From: Nitrospiria bacterium
GTDB lineage: Bacteria; Nitrospirota; UBA9217
Direction: 5' to 3'
Length of the DNA stretch: 50,626 bases
Assembly (NCBI GenBank): GCA_919901555.1
Contig: CAKKPG010000015.1
Span: forward strand, 1-50,626
Within the stretch, counting starts at the first letter, position 1. Each line of letters starts with the position of its first letter. Of the stretch, positions 16,997 through 27,971 are shown piece after piece. Under the pieces are notes generated by a model. That model was given only the letters and a program-made list of their open reading frames with translations. It ran no database searches and was not told the DNA's origin. The translations under genes and the position numbers were made by a program.

Positions 16997-19900
16997 ATGA
17001 AAAAACTTAATTTATTGTCAGACAAGATAACAAAGGGCGATATCTCCGATATTCACGCTGCTTTAAAAAAGTTAAAGTTGAATGTTCTGGATGATGAAAT
17101 AAGCAGCAAGAGGATAGGCGAGTCAACGGTCAAAGCGATCAAGGATATTCAGAAGAAAAGTAAACTTCCCGTAAATGGCAAGTTGAACGATGAAACACTC
17201 AAGGTCTTGAATACCGAGTTGTTTGACGTGCATCATACCCGCAACAAGACAAGAACAGAAAAGTTGCACACGCTGTTGGATAAACTTGAATTGCCTGTGG
17301 AAGCAAATGAGAAGCGCGGTCGTATAGTTGGAGATGCTACTCGTAAAGCAATTGAGTCTTTTCAAAAGAAATCGGGGCTTACCGTTGACGGAAAGATAAG
17401 CGAAGCGGTTCTAGACAAATTGCATGAGGAGGTAATTAAGAAGACTTACTCCACCAAAACACAAATCGGAAAACTTCAAGCAACGATTCTGCGCGCGGCC
17501 AAAATTGCCAAACTGCCTGTTGAAATTTCTGCAACCGAATTGAAAAATAAAACCCTGGAAGCCACCACATCAAATGCGATCAAAGCTCTGCAGGAAAAAT
17601 ATAAGCTTCCGCAAACCGGTAAGTTAGATAAGACAACGCTTGATAAGATACGAAGCATTGCGGTTAGCAGAGGTACGCGCAAAATACTACTGAAAAAACC
17701 CGAAGTACGGACGCTGGCGACCGTCACCAAAACGCTTCGCCTGAACATGGTTTCTCCAAAAGTAGCCGAAATGCAAAAAGCATTATCTTTTTTAGGCTAC
17801 AAGATTTCTGAAAACGAGTTTAAGACGCAAACATTCGGAAAAACAACTATTAAGGCTTTACGAGCATTACAAAAAGAAAAGGGTATAGCCCAGACCGGCC
17901 ATTATGATAAGGCTACCAGCCGTGTTGTAAATAGTTTGGTAGCCAGTGCCAACCCCGGTGCAATACCAGAGCACCGTTACCGAATACGCGGATCTGTACG
18001 CAATGAGCTTTGGCAGCGCAAAAATGACATGGTAATTAAAATTTTTGAGAAAATATTGGATAAAGAAAGCGCCGAGCCGCTTGCTGCAAAGAAAAATTTC
18101 CTGAACGGCTTCTTTGACCTTGCTTATGACGCTCCAATAGATCCGGTAAACGGACAAATAAAGGAAAAATTTCACCTCGTTATAAAACTATACAATGCAA
18201 ACGATCAGCAAAATCCGGTCGCAGTACAGACTCATTACAATGTTAACCGAATTCATTGGGTCAATTTTACCGAAAGTAAAAACGCTGAAGGCGCCATCGA
18301 ATATAAGGGCTCGTACGCTGGAGAATCTGACTTTGAAGTGACAGGATCAATATTACAGAAAGCAATCGGCAATGCAAAGATTGAAGACCTGAAAGAAACC
18401 GCATCCGACAAACAAATATCACAATTGAGCTTGCAAACCGGCCTGAGTACGGATGACATCATGTGTCATGTATTGAGCCATCTTGTTGCCAATGCTGTCA
18501 ATGTAAAGGCAACTCTAAACGCAGAAGTATTTTATGCTTTTATCAGGCAAAATTTACCTGCCGATTTGCCGGGTGATTTATTGAGGGGAACCAGCGAATG
18601 GGAAACCATTGCTCAACTTACAGAATTAGCTTCGTCGGGAATAGTTTTTCTTGATGATGCTATTCAGCAGCAAGCCATTGACAGCGCTGTCTTGCAAAAT
18701 TTAGTTTCTCAAAACATTAAAGTTAAAAGAGATGCGATTTTACAAGAGTTAAAAAATCGGCGCACTTCGTTTACACTCACAAAACCTATTTTAGTGGGCA
18801 ATGGCAATCTACAGTCCTTGCTTGATCAATCGAAAATTGATCCTGCACATTACCAAACTGTGGCAACAGTTTTTATCAATAACAAGGGCGTGAATGCTTC
18901 TTTTTGGGAAGAAATAAAAAAGCATGAAGCTGTTATTGGCACGGAAGCAATAAATGATTTTGTTTCTACAGTTGAAACCGGGAATATTTCTAAAAATCAT
19001 ATTCCCACAGTTACATTTTTGAAAAGCAAAATCGGAAGTGAACCTGGTAAATTATTTAAAAAAGCCGGTGATATTGCAAAATTAGACCAGGCAGGTTTAG
19101 TTGATTTAATAAACCAAAATGGCAAACAGACGCCTGATAATATTCCAGGCAATACACCAGATGAAAGAGTTGCAAATTATGCCGCATCTATGAAATCAAG
19201 AGCAGAATTCTTGTATCCGGCAGTATCGTTAGCTGAAACAGTCAAAAAAAGCAATACCCCAAAAATTACCAAAATCACGGAAGTGCAAAATTTTATTGAC
19301 GAACATACAGAATTAAACTTCCGCCAGCAGAATATTGATAAATATTTATTGGATAAAAATATCAATCTCGATCCGAAAGTTAAGGAAGAATTAAAGATAG
19401 TGCAACGTGTGCATAAAATAACTACTAATTCCTTGGCCGGTTCAGCATTGATTGGAGAAGGATTGCACAGTTCCATGCAGATTTATTTCATGGGCAAAGA
19501 CCGTTTAGCAACCATGATGGATGCTAAAGGAGTTGATAAAGCACATATACATCGCGTATATGAATCTTCCAAAATGCAATACATGCAGGTATTGGCACGC
19601 CTGATGGATTACAGGCGCGAAATCCACAGAGGTACTCCGGCTGCTATCGTTCCTCATACCTATACCAAAACAGAAATTCAAAATGCATTGGGTGATATTC
19701 CCGATCTGGAAACACTTTTTGGCTCACTCGATTATTGCGATTGTGAGCATTGCAAATCATTGTACGGACCCGCAGCCTATTTAACCGATATGCTTCGGTT
19801 TTTAAAAGAGCATAACTCACTGGTGGTGCAGGGAGGGAAAACACTCACCGTAAAAGATATTTTATTTGACAGGCGCCCTGACCTTGGAAACATCAAGCTC

Positions 19901-22900
19901 AATTGCGAGAATACAAACACTCCTTTGCCATACGTAGATTTGGTTTGCGAAATTTTAGAAAACAACATTGCACCGCAGCAAAAGAATTTCATCTACCAAA
20001 CTACGTTATCACAAAAAGAATTGCGTGCCATACCACAGTATATCAGGCCACATGCCTATTCTGAACTTGCGAGTAAAGATTTCCCAATGAATTTATCTTT
20101 TAATCTTTGGCAAGAAGAGGCAAGAACTTACCTGGACTATTTGCGCGTTCCGCGATTTGGATTAATGGAGGCATTCCAGGATAAATCCGATCCCAACAAT
20201 AAGATTCCTGATGATGTTTCCATCGCCGCAGAATTTTTCAAAATCTCATCAAAAGAAAAAGATTTGATTATTACGCAAAGACAAACTGCTGTTGATCAAG
20301 ATAAATACTGGGGGTTTAATACTACGCAAACAAGTGTTGCGGTATCATTATTTATGAAACGCACCAAGCTGAGTTATTACGAATTGCTCGAATTGCTGCT
20401 GGTAAAATTTGTAAATAATCCTGCGGCTCCCCCTATTAGTAAAATAGAGCGTCCCATTGACACGTGCGATACCGACATGCAGGCGGTAATTAATCTCACC
20501 TTGCCTAAATTAGATCTGATGCACCGCTTCATCCGGCTTTGGAGAAAAACAGGGTGGAAAATGTGGGAACTCGATTTGCTTTTACGGAATTCGAAAATCG
20601 GAAACAATGTCATTAATGGCGATACCCTGGCTAATTTAAAACGCTTTAAACAGCTCCAGGAAAAACTAATACTGCCTTTTGAAACACTGCTTGCTTTCTT
20701 TGGCGACATCAATAGGGAAATAAGAATTAAGCCTGATAAGCCCGATGTAATTATCCAGCCTTTGTATAATATATTATTTCAAAACCAGGCTGTCACCAAT
20801 CCTGTTGATGTCTATTTTAAAGCTATTGATAATAACAATGCCCCAATTCCATTAGATGCTGCAATTGTTTTTGGAGTTAATGCTGCTGCGCCCTATAACG
20901 GATATACGCCTGTTCCTACTATTCTTTCTTCACTTGCGCTACGGCAACCCGATTTTGAGCTCCTGGCTGCAAAAACAAATAATCATTTATCGGTTGTTTC
21001 ACTGTCTACCGTGTTACGATATGCTTATTTAGCCCGCAGTTTAAAATTAAGCATTACTGATTTGCTTTTGTTCCTGGGGATTACCAATGATGCTGATCCA
21101 TTCAGTACGTTGCAGGTTACACTGGACAGCATTAAAAAGTTAGAGCGTATTAAATCTTCCGGCTTATCACTGCTTGAGTTGGATTACATATTAAATTATA
21201 AAACAGATTCGCCCATTGGTTTAAGGATTGAATCAATAGCACAGTTCATTGATTCATTGAAGAAAATTCTGATAACGAATAAAGAAAAAATTGAACAGCT
21301 TGAATTATCGGTTGCGGATCGCAACAGCATTCTTACTTTTAATGCTGATGCTTTAATTCCTATGACAAATGTTCAATTAGTTGCTGCGCTAACTCCTCTG
21401 AAAGCAGTTTTGAATTCAGCCCTTGCTAATTTCACAAACGCTGCTTTTTCCGTACAGGAAACGAATTTCATTATTCAATTCGATACAACGGCAATTACCC
21501 TTGCAAGTAAAACAACATTAGCTGCGACTATCAAAACGCTTCAGCAGAACTTAGATAACTTACTCAATCAAAACAAGAATCAAATCAAATCACAGGTTGC
21601 AGCAGCGTTCAGTTTGGCAGATGAGCTTGCCACCGTTTTATTAGATAACATCATGGTTGCACCAGGACCCGTTTCGCTTTTACAAAAATTAGAAGATGAA
21701 AGTTTGATTGCAAAAAATCCTGACGGAAGCTACAAGGAAGTTACTTCGACAAATTTTCCCGGACACTTTAATGCATATTCATTGCTGCATAAACTATCGC
21801 TATTAGTATCAAAAATGAAAATTGAAACTAAAGACCTGGAATGGTTTATTGTCAATTATGCTGCGGTGAATACCATCAACTTTACGGCATTACCGGTAGC
21901 CGCTGCAATAAATCCGAATGATTATAATGGTTGGCAAAATTTACATCTTTTTCTTAATTTCAAATCAAAATATCCTGAGCCGGAAAATGCCTCTCTCCGA
22001 AGCATCCTCGATTTAGCAAAAGATGCTGCCAAAACAAAAGATGAAATATTTGCCGAAATCACCGAACTCACACAATGGGAATCGAGTGTGATTTCATCGC
22101 TGCATTTAGGATTAAAAATTCAACATGCAGTCGGACACCTGGATTATACCAATGCTGAGTTGTATCAGCGGATCCTGAAATGTTTTGAGCAGATGAAACT
22201 CACCGGTGTTGATGCAACAACCATGTTCAATTGGGCAAAAATCACTGCCGACACCACATTAGATATGGGAGTGTCATTACAAACGCGGCAGGCAGTAAAA
22301 TCCAAATACGAGCAAGAAGATTGGTTACAGAAAGTTACACCGTTGCATGATGATATTCGTGAAAAGAAACGTTCAGCGCTTGTTGAATATCACTTAGAGA
22401 ATTCGCAAAGAAACGAGCAGTCCGAAATTGTTTTCAATGGAAAAACAATGCCGAATCCACTTTACTGGAAGGACTCCAATGCGTTATTCAAATATTTCCT
22501 CATTGATGTGGAGATGAGCGCTTGTCAGTTGACTTCGCGCATCAAGCAGGCATTAAGTTCGATTCAGCTTTTTGTTCAACGTTGTTTCTTGAATTTGGAA
22601 AACAGATACGTACAAGTTACACAAGATGAGAAGGAAGACACGTCTTCTCCCAACGCATGGTCGCAATGGAAGTGGATGAAAAATTACAGGATTTGGGAAG
22701 CTAATCGAAAAATATTCTTTTATCCTGAGAACTGGCTCGAACCGGAATTGCGTGATGATAAATCTCCTTTCTTTGAAGAATTAGAAAATGAACTTCTTCA
22801 GAATGAAGTCACAAAAGAAAATGTAGAAGAGTCGTTTATAAATTACCTTCACAAGGTAGATGAAGTGTCGCATCTCGAAGTGTGCGGAATGTATCATCAA

Positions 22901-25900
22901 ATGGAAGATTTAAATCCTGATGAAGCAGGATATGAAACCAATATAGTGCACGTTATAGGAAGAACCAAGGCAATTCCCAACATCTACTACTATCGTGCCT
23001 ACGATATGAATTACAGTTCTTGGACTGCCTGGGAAAAAATTGATGTGGATATTACAGGGGATCACGTAGTGCCCGTTGTGTATAATCGAAAATTGCATTT
23101 GTTCTGGTTGCAGTTTATGGAAAAGCCGATGAAAACCAAAAAGGTTCCAGCGGCACAACCCACAGACGGGCCAACAGAAGCGCCGGAGCCGATGAAGGTT
23201 ATAGAGCTTCAATTGGGATGGAGTATAAAAAAATCAGGAGGATGGACGCCGAAGAAAATCTCAAAACAAAAATTGATCCATCCATGGGAACGACCACACT
23301 ATTCATATAATCTGAAGCCATATTATTTGGCTAAATTCAATGAGCTTTATTTGGATATTTATCTTTCCACATCTAAAGAATTTAATGATGGAACTTTTTA
23401 TGATCCTTATGTGAAGTTAAAGGATAATCCAGTTCGTTTAACTAAAAACAGGTTTAATGAAACATATTTGCCGTGGCATTCCTCGTCATTTATTTTCAAT
23501 GGAGATGTGAAAGATATTGAATTGAAGGCATTAAAAGGAAAATATTATTTGCCGAATGGCGCTAATCCTTCTGATATTGATTCTTTTCAATATGTACATG
23601 AGAATTTTGGAAATGAAGGCAGTTTGACTAAAATTTTAGCGCCCATTGAATTTGGCCCTCGTTTGCGACTCCCCAACGGAATGCATTTTAATAATACACA
23701 TCTCACTAATAATAGGGTTCATTCTGTTAATAGTAGCAATCTGAAGGTATTAGAGAACGCAACAACAGCCACTTTATTATCAGGTTCAATTTCCCCGTTT
23801 GAATTGGTTATTACTCAACAGGAGCTGCAATTAAATACAGCGGCAACTGATCACCCCATGTTTTACCAGGATAATCGGCGGGCATTCTTTATTAAACCCG
23901 AATGGGAAACACGATTGAATAACTACGGACAGATAATCAGTCAAAATCGTAAATACAGGTTCCTTCCATTTTACCATCCTTATACGTTGTTATTTATTCG
24001 CGAACTGAACAGGGATGGAATTGACGGGTTGCTGAAAAGAAAAATTCAAACCCAGCCCGAATCTTATGCTCCAAAAAATGATTTTAACTTCAGTTCCTAT
24101 TCTCCAACTTCAGTCGTTATTGTCGGCGACAAAGACCCTACTGCGCAAAAATATAGGGATATTGTGGATTTTTCTTTCAGCGGAGCGAATTCAATTTACC
24201 ACTGGGAATTGTTTTTTCATGCTCCGTTAATGATTGCCTGCCGGTTAATGCAGAACCAGAAATTTGAAGATGCAATGAACTGGTTCCATTATATTTTTAA
24301 TCCAACCGACATCGAAAAATATCCTACACCACAAAGGTATTGGATTACTAAACCTTTCTTCGAATATAATTCCGATGACTATCGCAAGCAAAGGATAGAA
24401 TCAATTTTATCAAATATTAATCTTGCAATGAACCAGGAGCAATTGAAAGCATGGCGGAATGATCCTTTCAAGCCCCATATAATTGCACGTTACCGCCCTG
24501 TCGCCTACCAGAAAAATGTGGTAATGAAATATCTTGATAATTTAATTTCCTGGGGCGATATGCTTTTCAAAAGGGACACGATTGAATCCATTAACGAAGC
24601 TTCTTTGCTTTACATGTTGGCTTATGAAATTCTCGGAGAACGTCCGAAAAAAGTCCCTAATGTAAAACACGAGGAACTTACGTTTAATGAATTAGAGACT
24701 AAATTAGATGCTTTTGGAAATGCACGTGTTGATGTGATAGTTGAGGATACTTTAATGCCTATCACCGTTATTCCGTCTTCGTCTGGTTCTGAACCCATTC
24801 CCAAATTAGACACTTTTTATTTCTGCATACCGAATAATGATTACCTGACAAAATATTGGGATACGGTAGAAGACCGCTTGTTCAAAATCCGTCATTGTAT
24901 GAACATTGAAGGTGTGGTGCGTCAGCTTCCTCTGTTTGAACCACCTATCGATCCTGCCTTGTTGGTGAAAGCAGCAGCAGCAGGAATTGACCTGAGCAGT
25001 GTGCTGAATGATTTAAGCGCTCCCACTCCATATTTCCGTTTTAGAATTGTAGTGCAGAAAGCCATTGAGTTTTGCAATGAAGTGAAAATGCTGGGTGAAA
25101 AATTATTAAGCGCTCTTGAAAAGAAGGATGTGGAAAAACTTTCTTTACTGAGATCCCAACATGAAATTCAATTACTCAAAGCCGTAAAAGAAATACGTAA
25201 AAAACAAATTGACGAAGCCGTTGAAACAATTGGTAGCTTGAATAAAGCGTTTGCTCTAGCAGACGAAAAGAAGAGTTATTATGAGGGAAGAGAGTTTGTG
25301 AATTCCGAAGAATCCGCGGCGATTGTACTTAATATTATTTCTTCTGGGGTACAACTCGCAGGCGGAGTAATGGAACTTATCAGTGCTGCGTTGTCAGGAA
25401 TACCTGATTTTTATGTTGGTGCAGCAGGTTTTGGAGGTTCTCCAGTTGTTGTTACCCATATTGCTGGTGGTAGCAAAGCAGCATCCATTTTACAAGCCAT
25501 AGCACGCGCAACCTTTACTGCAAGCGCAATATTAGATAGAACATCAGGGCTTGTAGCAACAGTTGGAGGTTATCAAAGACGAAAAGATGATTGGGATTTT
25601 CAGGGAAGGTTAGCCACCATTGAAAAAGATCAAGTCCAATTCCAGATTAATGCCGCAGAAATAAGGCAAGCCATTGCGGAAAAAGAATTGGAAAACCAGG
25701 AATTGCAGATAGAAAATTCCAAAACAGTGGATGATTACATGCGTAACAAATTTTCCAATGATCAATTATACAGTTGGATGATTACGCAAATATCCACCGT
25801 TTATTTCCAGGCATATCAATTGGCTTTTGACATGGCTAAGAAAGCGGAGAAATGCTATCAGTACGAGTTGGGCATAACCGATTCTAACATCGTTCAATTC

Positions 25901-27025
25901 GGTTATTGGGATAGTTTGAAAAAAGGATTGTTATCTGGCGACAAGCTGATGAATGATTTAAGAAGATTGGAGGCGGAATATATAAATCAGAACAGGCGGG
26001 AGTTTGAAATTACAAAACATATTTCGCTTGCACAAATGGCTCCGTTAAGTTTAATTACGTTAAAAGAAACAGGTAAATGTACCATTTTTTTACCTGAGTG
26101 GTTATTTGATATGGATTATCCCGGCCATTATATGCGCAGGATTAAAAATATGTCTATCAGTATTCCATGTGTTGTAGGTCCATACACAGGAGTAAACTGT
26201 ACACTTTCGCTGTTAAGAAACGAAACGAGAATGGATTCTACATTATCAGGCGGAAACCAATATGAAAAGCAGGACGATGATAATCGTTTCAGAACCATGT
26301 TTGGGGCGATTTCTTCCATTGCCACCAGCAATGCACAAAATGACAACGGCATGTTCGAGCTAAATTTTAATGATGAACGTTATTTGCCATTTGAAGGAGC
26401 GGGAGTCATAAGCGATTGGGAAATCAATATGCCGATTGAAAATAATTATTTTGATTTTGCTTCGCTGTCAGATGTGGTTTTACATATCAGCTATACATCA
26501 CGCAACGGAGGAGGCCAGCTTACCACTGCTGCAAACACAGCTTTGCAAGCTGCTTTGCCAACCCAAACAGCCCGCTTGTTTAGCATCAAACATGAATTTG
26601 CTACTGAATGGCATAAGTTTCTGAATCCCGAAGGTGGAAATGAACAGGAACTTGTTGTTAAACTTAAAGCAGAGCATTTCCCATTTTTCATTCGCGGTAA
26701 ATTAAGTACGCTGAAGATAAAGAAAATGGATATGTTTGTTGAGAGTAGTGATCCGGGTAATTTTGATTTCACTTCCAATATTAAAATTACAAATGTTGAT
26801 TTTGTAAATAACATTCCGGTTAGTAAAGATGCGCAGTTTAATAACGTACCACATTCATCTCTCACATTTCCGCTTGCACAGCCACTTCCGGCAATTACCA
26901 TACAGCCGCCTAACGCTATCGGGGAAATAAGGATGAAAGTAAAAGTAAGCACAGCTGGTGATTTTAAATCGCTTACAAGTGATCAAATTGACAACATGTT
27001 TATTCTTTTCCAATTAGGAAGTTAA
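16997..27025 (+). CDS. Tc toxin subunit A (TcA): pore-forming injection subunit with N-terminal PG-binding-like repeats
   Basis: About 3342 residues. Residues 5-310 hold four helical repeats of the peptidoglycan-binding-like type (for example KSKLPVNGKLNDETLK, KSGLTVDGKISEAVLD, KYKLPQTGKLDKTTLD). Residues about 335-440 are a transthyretin-like segment. The VRP1-like helical shell follows, with the CDCEHCKSLYGPAAYLTDML signature near residue 915. The neuraminidase-like region starts near 1880. The pore-forming coiled coil (about 2690-3000) carries a hydrophobic tip around 2777-2840. The C-terminal TcB-binding domain (about 3000-3200) has TIFLPEWLFDMDYPGHYMRR and LPFEGAGVISDWEINMP. TcA pentamers bind the target cell and inject the TcC effector. 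ATG 16997 is 9 bp after GAGGAG; ATG 16991 is only 3 bp after it. The AT-rich composition suggests transfer from a Bacteroidota-like source. Confidence 0.92.
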   Translation: MKKLNLLSDKITKGDISDIHAALKKLKLNVLDDEISSKRIGESTVKAIKDIQKKSKLPVNGKLNDETLKVLNTELFDVHHTRNKTRTEKLHTLLDKLELPVEANEKRGRIVGDATRKAIESFQKKSGLTVDGKISEAVLDKLHEEVIKKTYSTKTQIGKLQATILRAAKIAKLPVEISATELKNKTLEATTSNAIKALQEKYKLPQTGKLDKTTLDKIRSIAVSRGTRKILLKKPEVRTLATVTKTLRLNMVSPKVAEMQKALSFLGYKISENEFKTQTFGKTTIKALRALQKEKGIAQTGHYDKATSRVVNSLVASANPGAIPEHRYRIRGSVRNELWQRKNDMVIKIFEKILDKESAEPLAAKKNFLNGFFDLAYDAPIDPVNGQIKEKFHLVIKLYNANDQQNPVAVQTHYNVNRIHWVNFTESKNAEGAIEYKGSYAGESDFEVTGSILQKAIGNAKIEDLKETASDKQISQLSLQTGLSTDDIMCHVLSHLVANAVNVKATLNAEVFYAFIRQNLPADLPGDLLRGTSEWETIAQLTELASSGIVFLDDAIQQQAIDSAVLQNLVSQNIKVKRDAILQELKNRRTSFTLTKPILVGNGNLQSLLDQSKIDPAHYQTVATVFINNKGVNASFWEEIKKHEAVIGTEAINDFVSTVETGNISKNHIPTVTFLKSKIGSEPGKLFKKAGDIAKLDQAGLVDLINQNGKQTPDNIPGNTPDERVANYAASMKSRAEFLYPAVSLAETVKKSNTPKITKITEVQNFIDEHTELNFRQQNIDKYLLDKNINLDPKVKEELKIVQRVHKITTNSLAGSALIGEGLHSSMQIYFMGKDRLATMMDAKGVDKAHIHRVYESSKMQYMQVLARLMDYRREIHRGTPAAIVPHTYTKTEIQNALGDIPDLETLFGSLDYCDCEHCKSLYGPAAYLTDMLRFLKEHNSLVVQGGKTLTVKDILFDRRPDLGNIKLNCENTNTPLPYVDLVCEILENNIAPQQKNFIYQTTLSQKELRAIPQYIRPHAYSELASKDFPMNLSFNLWQEEARTYLDYLRVPRFGLMEAFQDKSDPNNKIPDDVSIAAEFFKISSKEKDLIITQRQTAVDQDKYWGFNTTQTSVAVSLFMKRTKLSYYELLELLLVKFVNNPAAPPISKIERPIDTCDTDMQAVINLTLPKLDLMHRFIRLWRKTGWKMWELDLLLRNSKIGNNVINGDTLANLKRFKQLQEKLILPFETLLAFFGDINREIRIKPDKPDVIIQPLYNILFQNQAVTNPVDVYFKAIDNNNAPIPLDAAIVFGVNAAAPYNGYTPVPTILSSLALRQPDFELLAAKTNNHLSVVSLSTVLRYAYLARSLKLSITDLLLFLGITNDADPFSTLQVTLDSIKKLERIKSSGLSLLELDYILNYKTDSPIGLRIESIAQFIDSLKKILITNKEKIEQLELSVADRNSILTFNADALIPMTNVQLVAALTPLKAVLNSALANFTNAAFSVQETNFIIQFDTTAITLASKTTLAATIKTLQQNLDNLLNQNKNQIKSQVAAAFSLADELATVLLDNIMVAPGPVSLLQKLEDESLIAKNPDGSYKEVTSTNFPGHFNAYSLLHKLSLLVSKMKIETKDLEWFIVNYAAVNTINFTALPVAAAINPNDYNGWQNLHLFLNFKSKYPEPENASLRSILDLAKDAAKTKDEIFAEITELTQWESSVISSLHLGLKIQHAVGHLDYTNAELYQRILKCFEQMKLTGVDATTMFNWAKITADTTLDMGVSLQTRQAVKSKYEQEDWLQKVTPLHDDIREKKRSALVEYHLENSQRNEQSEIVFNGKTMPNPLYWKDSNALFKYFLIDVEMSACQLTSRIKQALSSIQLFVQRCFLNLENRYVQVTQDEKEDTSSPNAWSQWKWMKNYRIWEANRKIFFYPENWLEPELRDDKSPFFEELENELLQNEVTKENVEESFINYLHKVDEVSHLEVCGMYHQMEDLNPDEAGYETNIVHVIGRTKAIPNIYYYRAYDMNYSSWTAWEKIDVDITGDHVVPVVYNRKLHLFWLQFMEKPMKTKKVPAAQPTDGPTEAPEPMKVIELQLGWSIKKSGGWTPKKISKQKLIHPWERPHYSYNLKPYYLAKFNELYLDIYLSTSKEFNDGTFYDPYVKLKDNPVRLTKNRFNETYLPWHSSSFIFNGDVKDIELKALKGKYYLPNGANPSDIDSFQYVHENFGNEGSLTKILAPIEFGPRLRLPNGMHFNNTHLTNNRVHSVNSSNLKVLENATTATLLSGSISPFELVITQQELQLNTAATDHPMFYQDNRRAFFIKPEWETRLNNYGQIISQNRKYRFLPFYHPYTLLFIRELNRDGIDGLLKRKIQTQPESYAPKNDFNFSSYSPTSVVIVGDKDPTAQKYRDIVDFSFSGANSIYHWELFFHAPLMIACRLMQNQKFEDAMNWFHYIFNPTDIEKYPTPQRYWITKPFFEYNSDDYRKQRIESILSNINLAMNQEQLKAWRNDPFKPHIIARYRPVAYQKNVVMKYLDNLISWGDMLFKRDTIESINEASLLYMLAYEILGERPKKVPNVKHEELTFNELETKLDAFGNARVDVIVEDTLMPITVIPSSSGSEPIPKLDTFYFCIPNNDYLTKYWDTVEDRLFKIRHCMNIEGVVRQLPLFEPPIDPALLVKAAAAGIDLSSVLNDLSAPTPYFRFRIVVQKAIEFCNEVKMLGEKLLSALEKKDVEKLSLLRSQHEIQLLKAVKEIRKKQIDEAVETIGSLNKAFALADEKKSYYEGREFVNSEESAAIVLNIISSGVQLAGGVMELISAALSGIPDFYVGAAGFGGSPVVVTHIAGGSKAASILQAIARATFTASAILDRTSGLVATVGGYQRRKDDWDFQGRLATIEKDQVQFQINAAEIRQAIAEKELENQELQIENSKTVDDYMRNKFSNDQLYSWMITQISTVYFQAYQLAFDMAKKAEKCYQYELGITDSNIVQFGYWDSLKKGLLSGDKLMNDLRRLEAEYINQNRREFEITKHISLAQMAPLSLITLKETGKCTIFLPEWLFDMDYPGHYMRRIKNMSISIPCVVGPYTGVNCTLSLLRNETRMDSTLSGGNQYEKQDDDNRFRTMFGAISSIATSNAQNDNGMFELNFNDERYLPFEGAGVISDWEINMPIENNYFDFASLSDVVLHISYTSRNGGGQLTTAANTALQAALPTQTARLFSIKHEFATEWHKFLNPEGGNEQELVVKLKAEHFPFFIRGKLSTLKIKKMDMFVESSDPGNFDFTSNIKITNVDFVNNIPVSKDAQFNNVPHSSLTFPLAQPLPAITIQPPNAIGEIRMKVKVSTAGDFKSLTSDQIDNMFILFQLGS

Positions 27026-27031
27026 AGCATA

Positions 27032-27343
27032 ATGAAAAACACATTGGGAAAAATAATTGACTATGCCGCACGGATTGCCGATCCTGAAGAGATCATTTTA
27101 TTTGGATCAATGAGTACCGGAAAAGCAAACTTGTTCAGCGATGTTGATTTGTTAATCATTTCCGATAATCCAGCCATCAGAAAAGACGTTGCGGCAAGGA
27201 TCAGGAGTTTTTCGCGTGAACTATCTCTCAAATCGGATGTATTAATTTACTCAAGATTAGAAATTGAAAGTGAAACTCAAAAGCCAAATTCCTTTATCGC
27301 GGCTATTATCAAATCGGGCAAAATTGTTTATAAAGATTATTGA
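27032..27343 (+). CDS. MNT-type nucleotidyltransferase domain protein
   Basis: A 103-residue protein with the minimal nucleotidyltransferase signature LFGSMSTGKANLFSDVDLLI, that is GSx(10)DxD, with all metal-binding positions kept. MNT proteins usually pair with a HEPN RNase as the antitoxin that AMPylates it. Here no HEPN gene is visible on either side. It begins 6 bp after the TcA stop, with AGGAAG inside the TcA end, so it is probably the last gene of the Tc operon. Whether it modifies an island protein or is an orphan antitoxin cannot be decided from sequence. Confidence 0.85.
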   Translation: MKNTLGKIIDYAARIADPEEIILFGSMSTGKANLFSDVDLLIISDNPAIRKDVAARIRSFSRELSLKSDVLIYSRLEIESETQKPNSFIAAIIKSGKIVYKDY

Positions 27344-27614
27344 AAAAAGTTTGGAAATTATAGAAAGGTATTTACATTTGTTCTGTCGGGGTAACTTAAA
27401 AATGTTGTATTGAATGGAAATAGAGAAATCAGATTAGGCAAGTATAATTATTATTTTTATAAAATGTCTATCGTCTTGTAAAAATAGCTTGACAATACTC
27501 TAAGCAATAAATATAATATAAGTGTCGAAGCTACTTAAGATTGTGATATTGATGAGAAATAGCGAAAGCACATTAGGTTGCAATGTAAAAAGAGCGTCGA
27601 CTTAAATGTTGAAT
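27344..27614. other. AT-rich non-coding stretch after the Tc operon
   Basis: About 270 bp of very AT-rich DNA with no open frame of note, no recognisable RNA and no repeat seen elsewhere in the window. It leads into an intrinsic terminator at 27615-27648. Confidence 0.5.
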
Positions 27615-27648
27615 AAGCCTCCCGGGGTGCTACTTCGGGAGCTTTTTC
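27615..27648 (+). terminator. Rho-independent terminator, probably of the Tc operon
   Basis: aagcctcccg and cgggagctt form a 9-bp stem with one bulged base, followed by a run of five T residues (gctttttcatttt). The orientation matches the Tc operon, whose last gene ends about 270 bp upstream. Confidence 0.7.
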
Positions 27649-27971
27649 ATTTTCAGATGTGGTTTTTCACGAGCATTCACCCACCCCAGGGAACCTTCTG
27701 CGCGGCGCTCCAAAATACGCTACCAAAAAAAGACCTTTTTGGTATCTGGACAAACATCTCAAATTTTATTATTGTTTCACATGGTGGTGTAGAAAATACA
27801 ATGAATAAGTAAGTGGGATTAAGTTGTGTGTGCCTTCAGTCCAATTGAACCCAAGAGCAACTGGCTGAACGTTAAAGGTCTAGTGGCGGGCAATGAAATG
27901 ATGGGCATAAAATCGAATACTACCGAGCAAGTACAGGAACAATGAACTGCACAAAAACTGATTTGCAAAAT
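27649..27971. other. Non-coding DNA at the island's right edge
   Basis: Contains a 68-codon open frame at 27606-27812 that overlaps the terminator and has no family or ribosome-binding site, so it is not called as a gene. Nothing else is recognisable before the terminator remnant at 27972. Confidence 0.4.

Noticed and set aside
27606-27812. 68-codon open frame after the Tc operon
   Set aside because: It overlaps an intrinsic terminator hairpin and shows no protein-like pattern.
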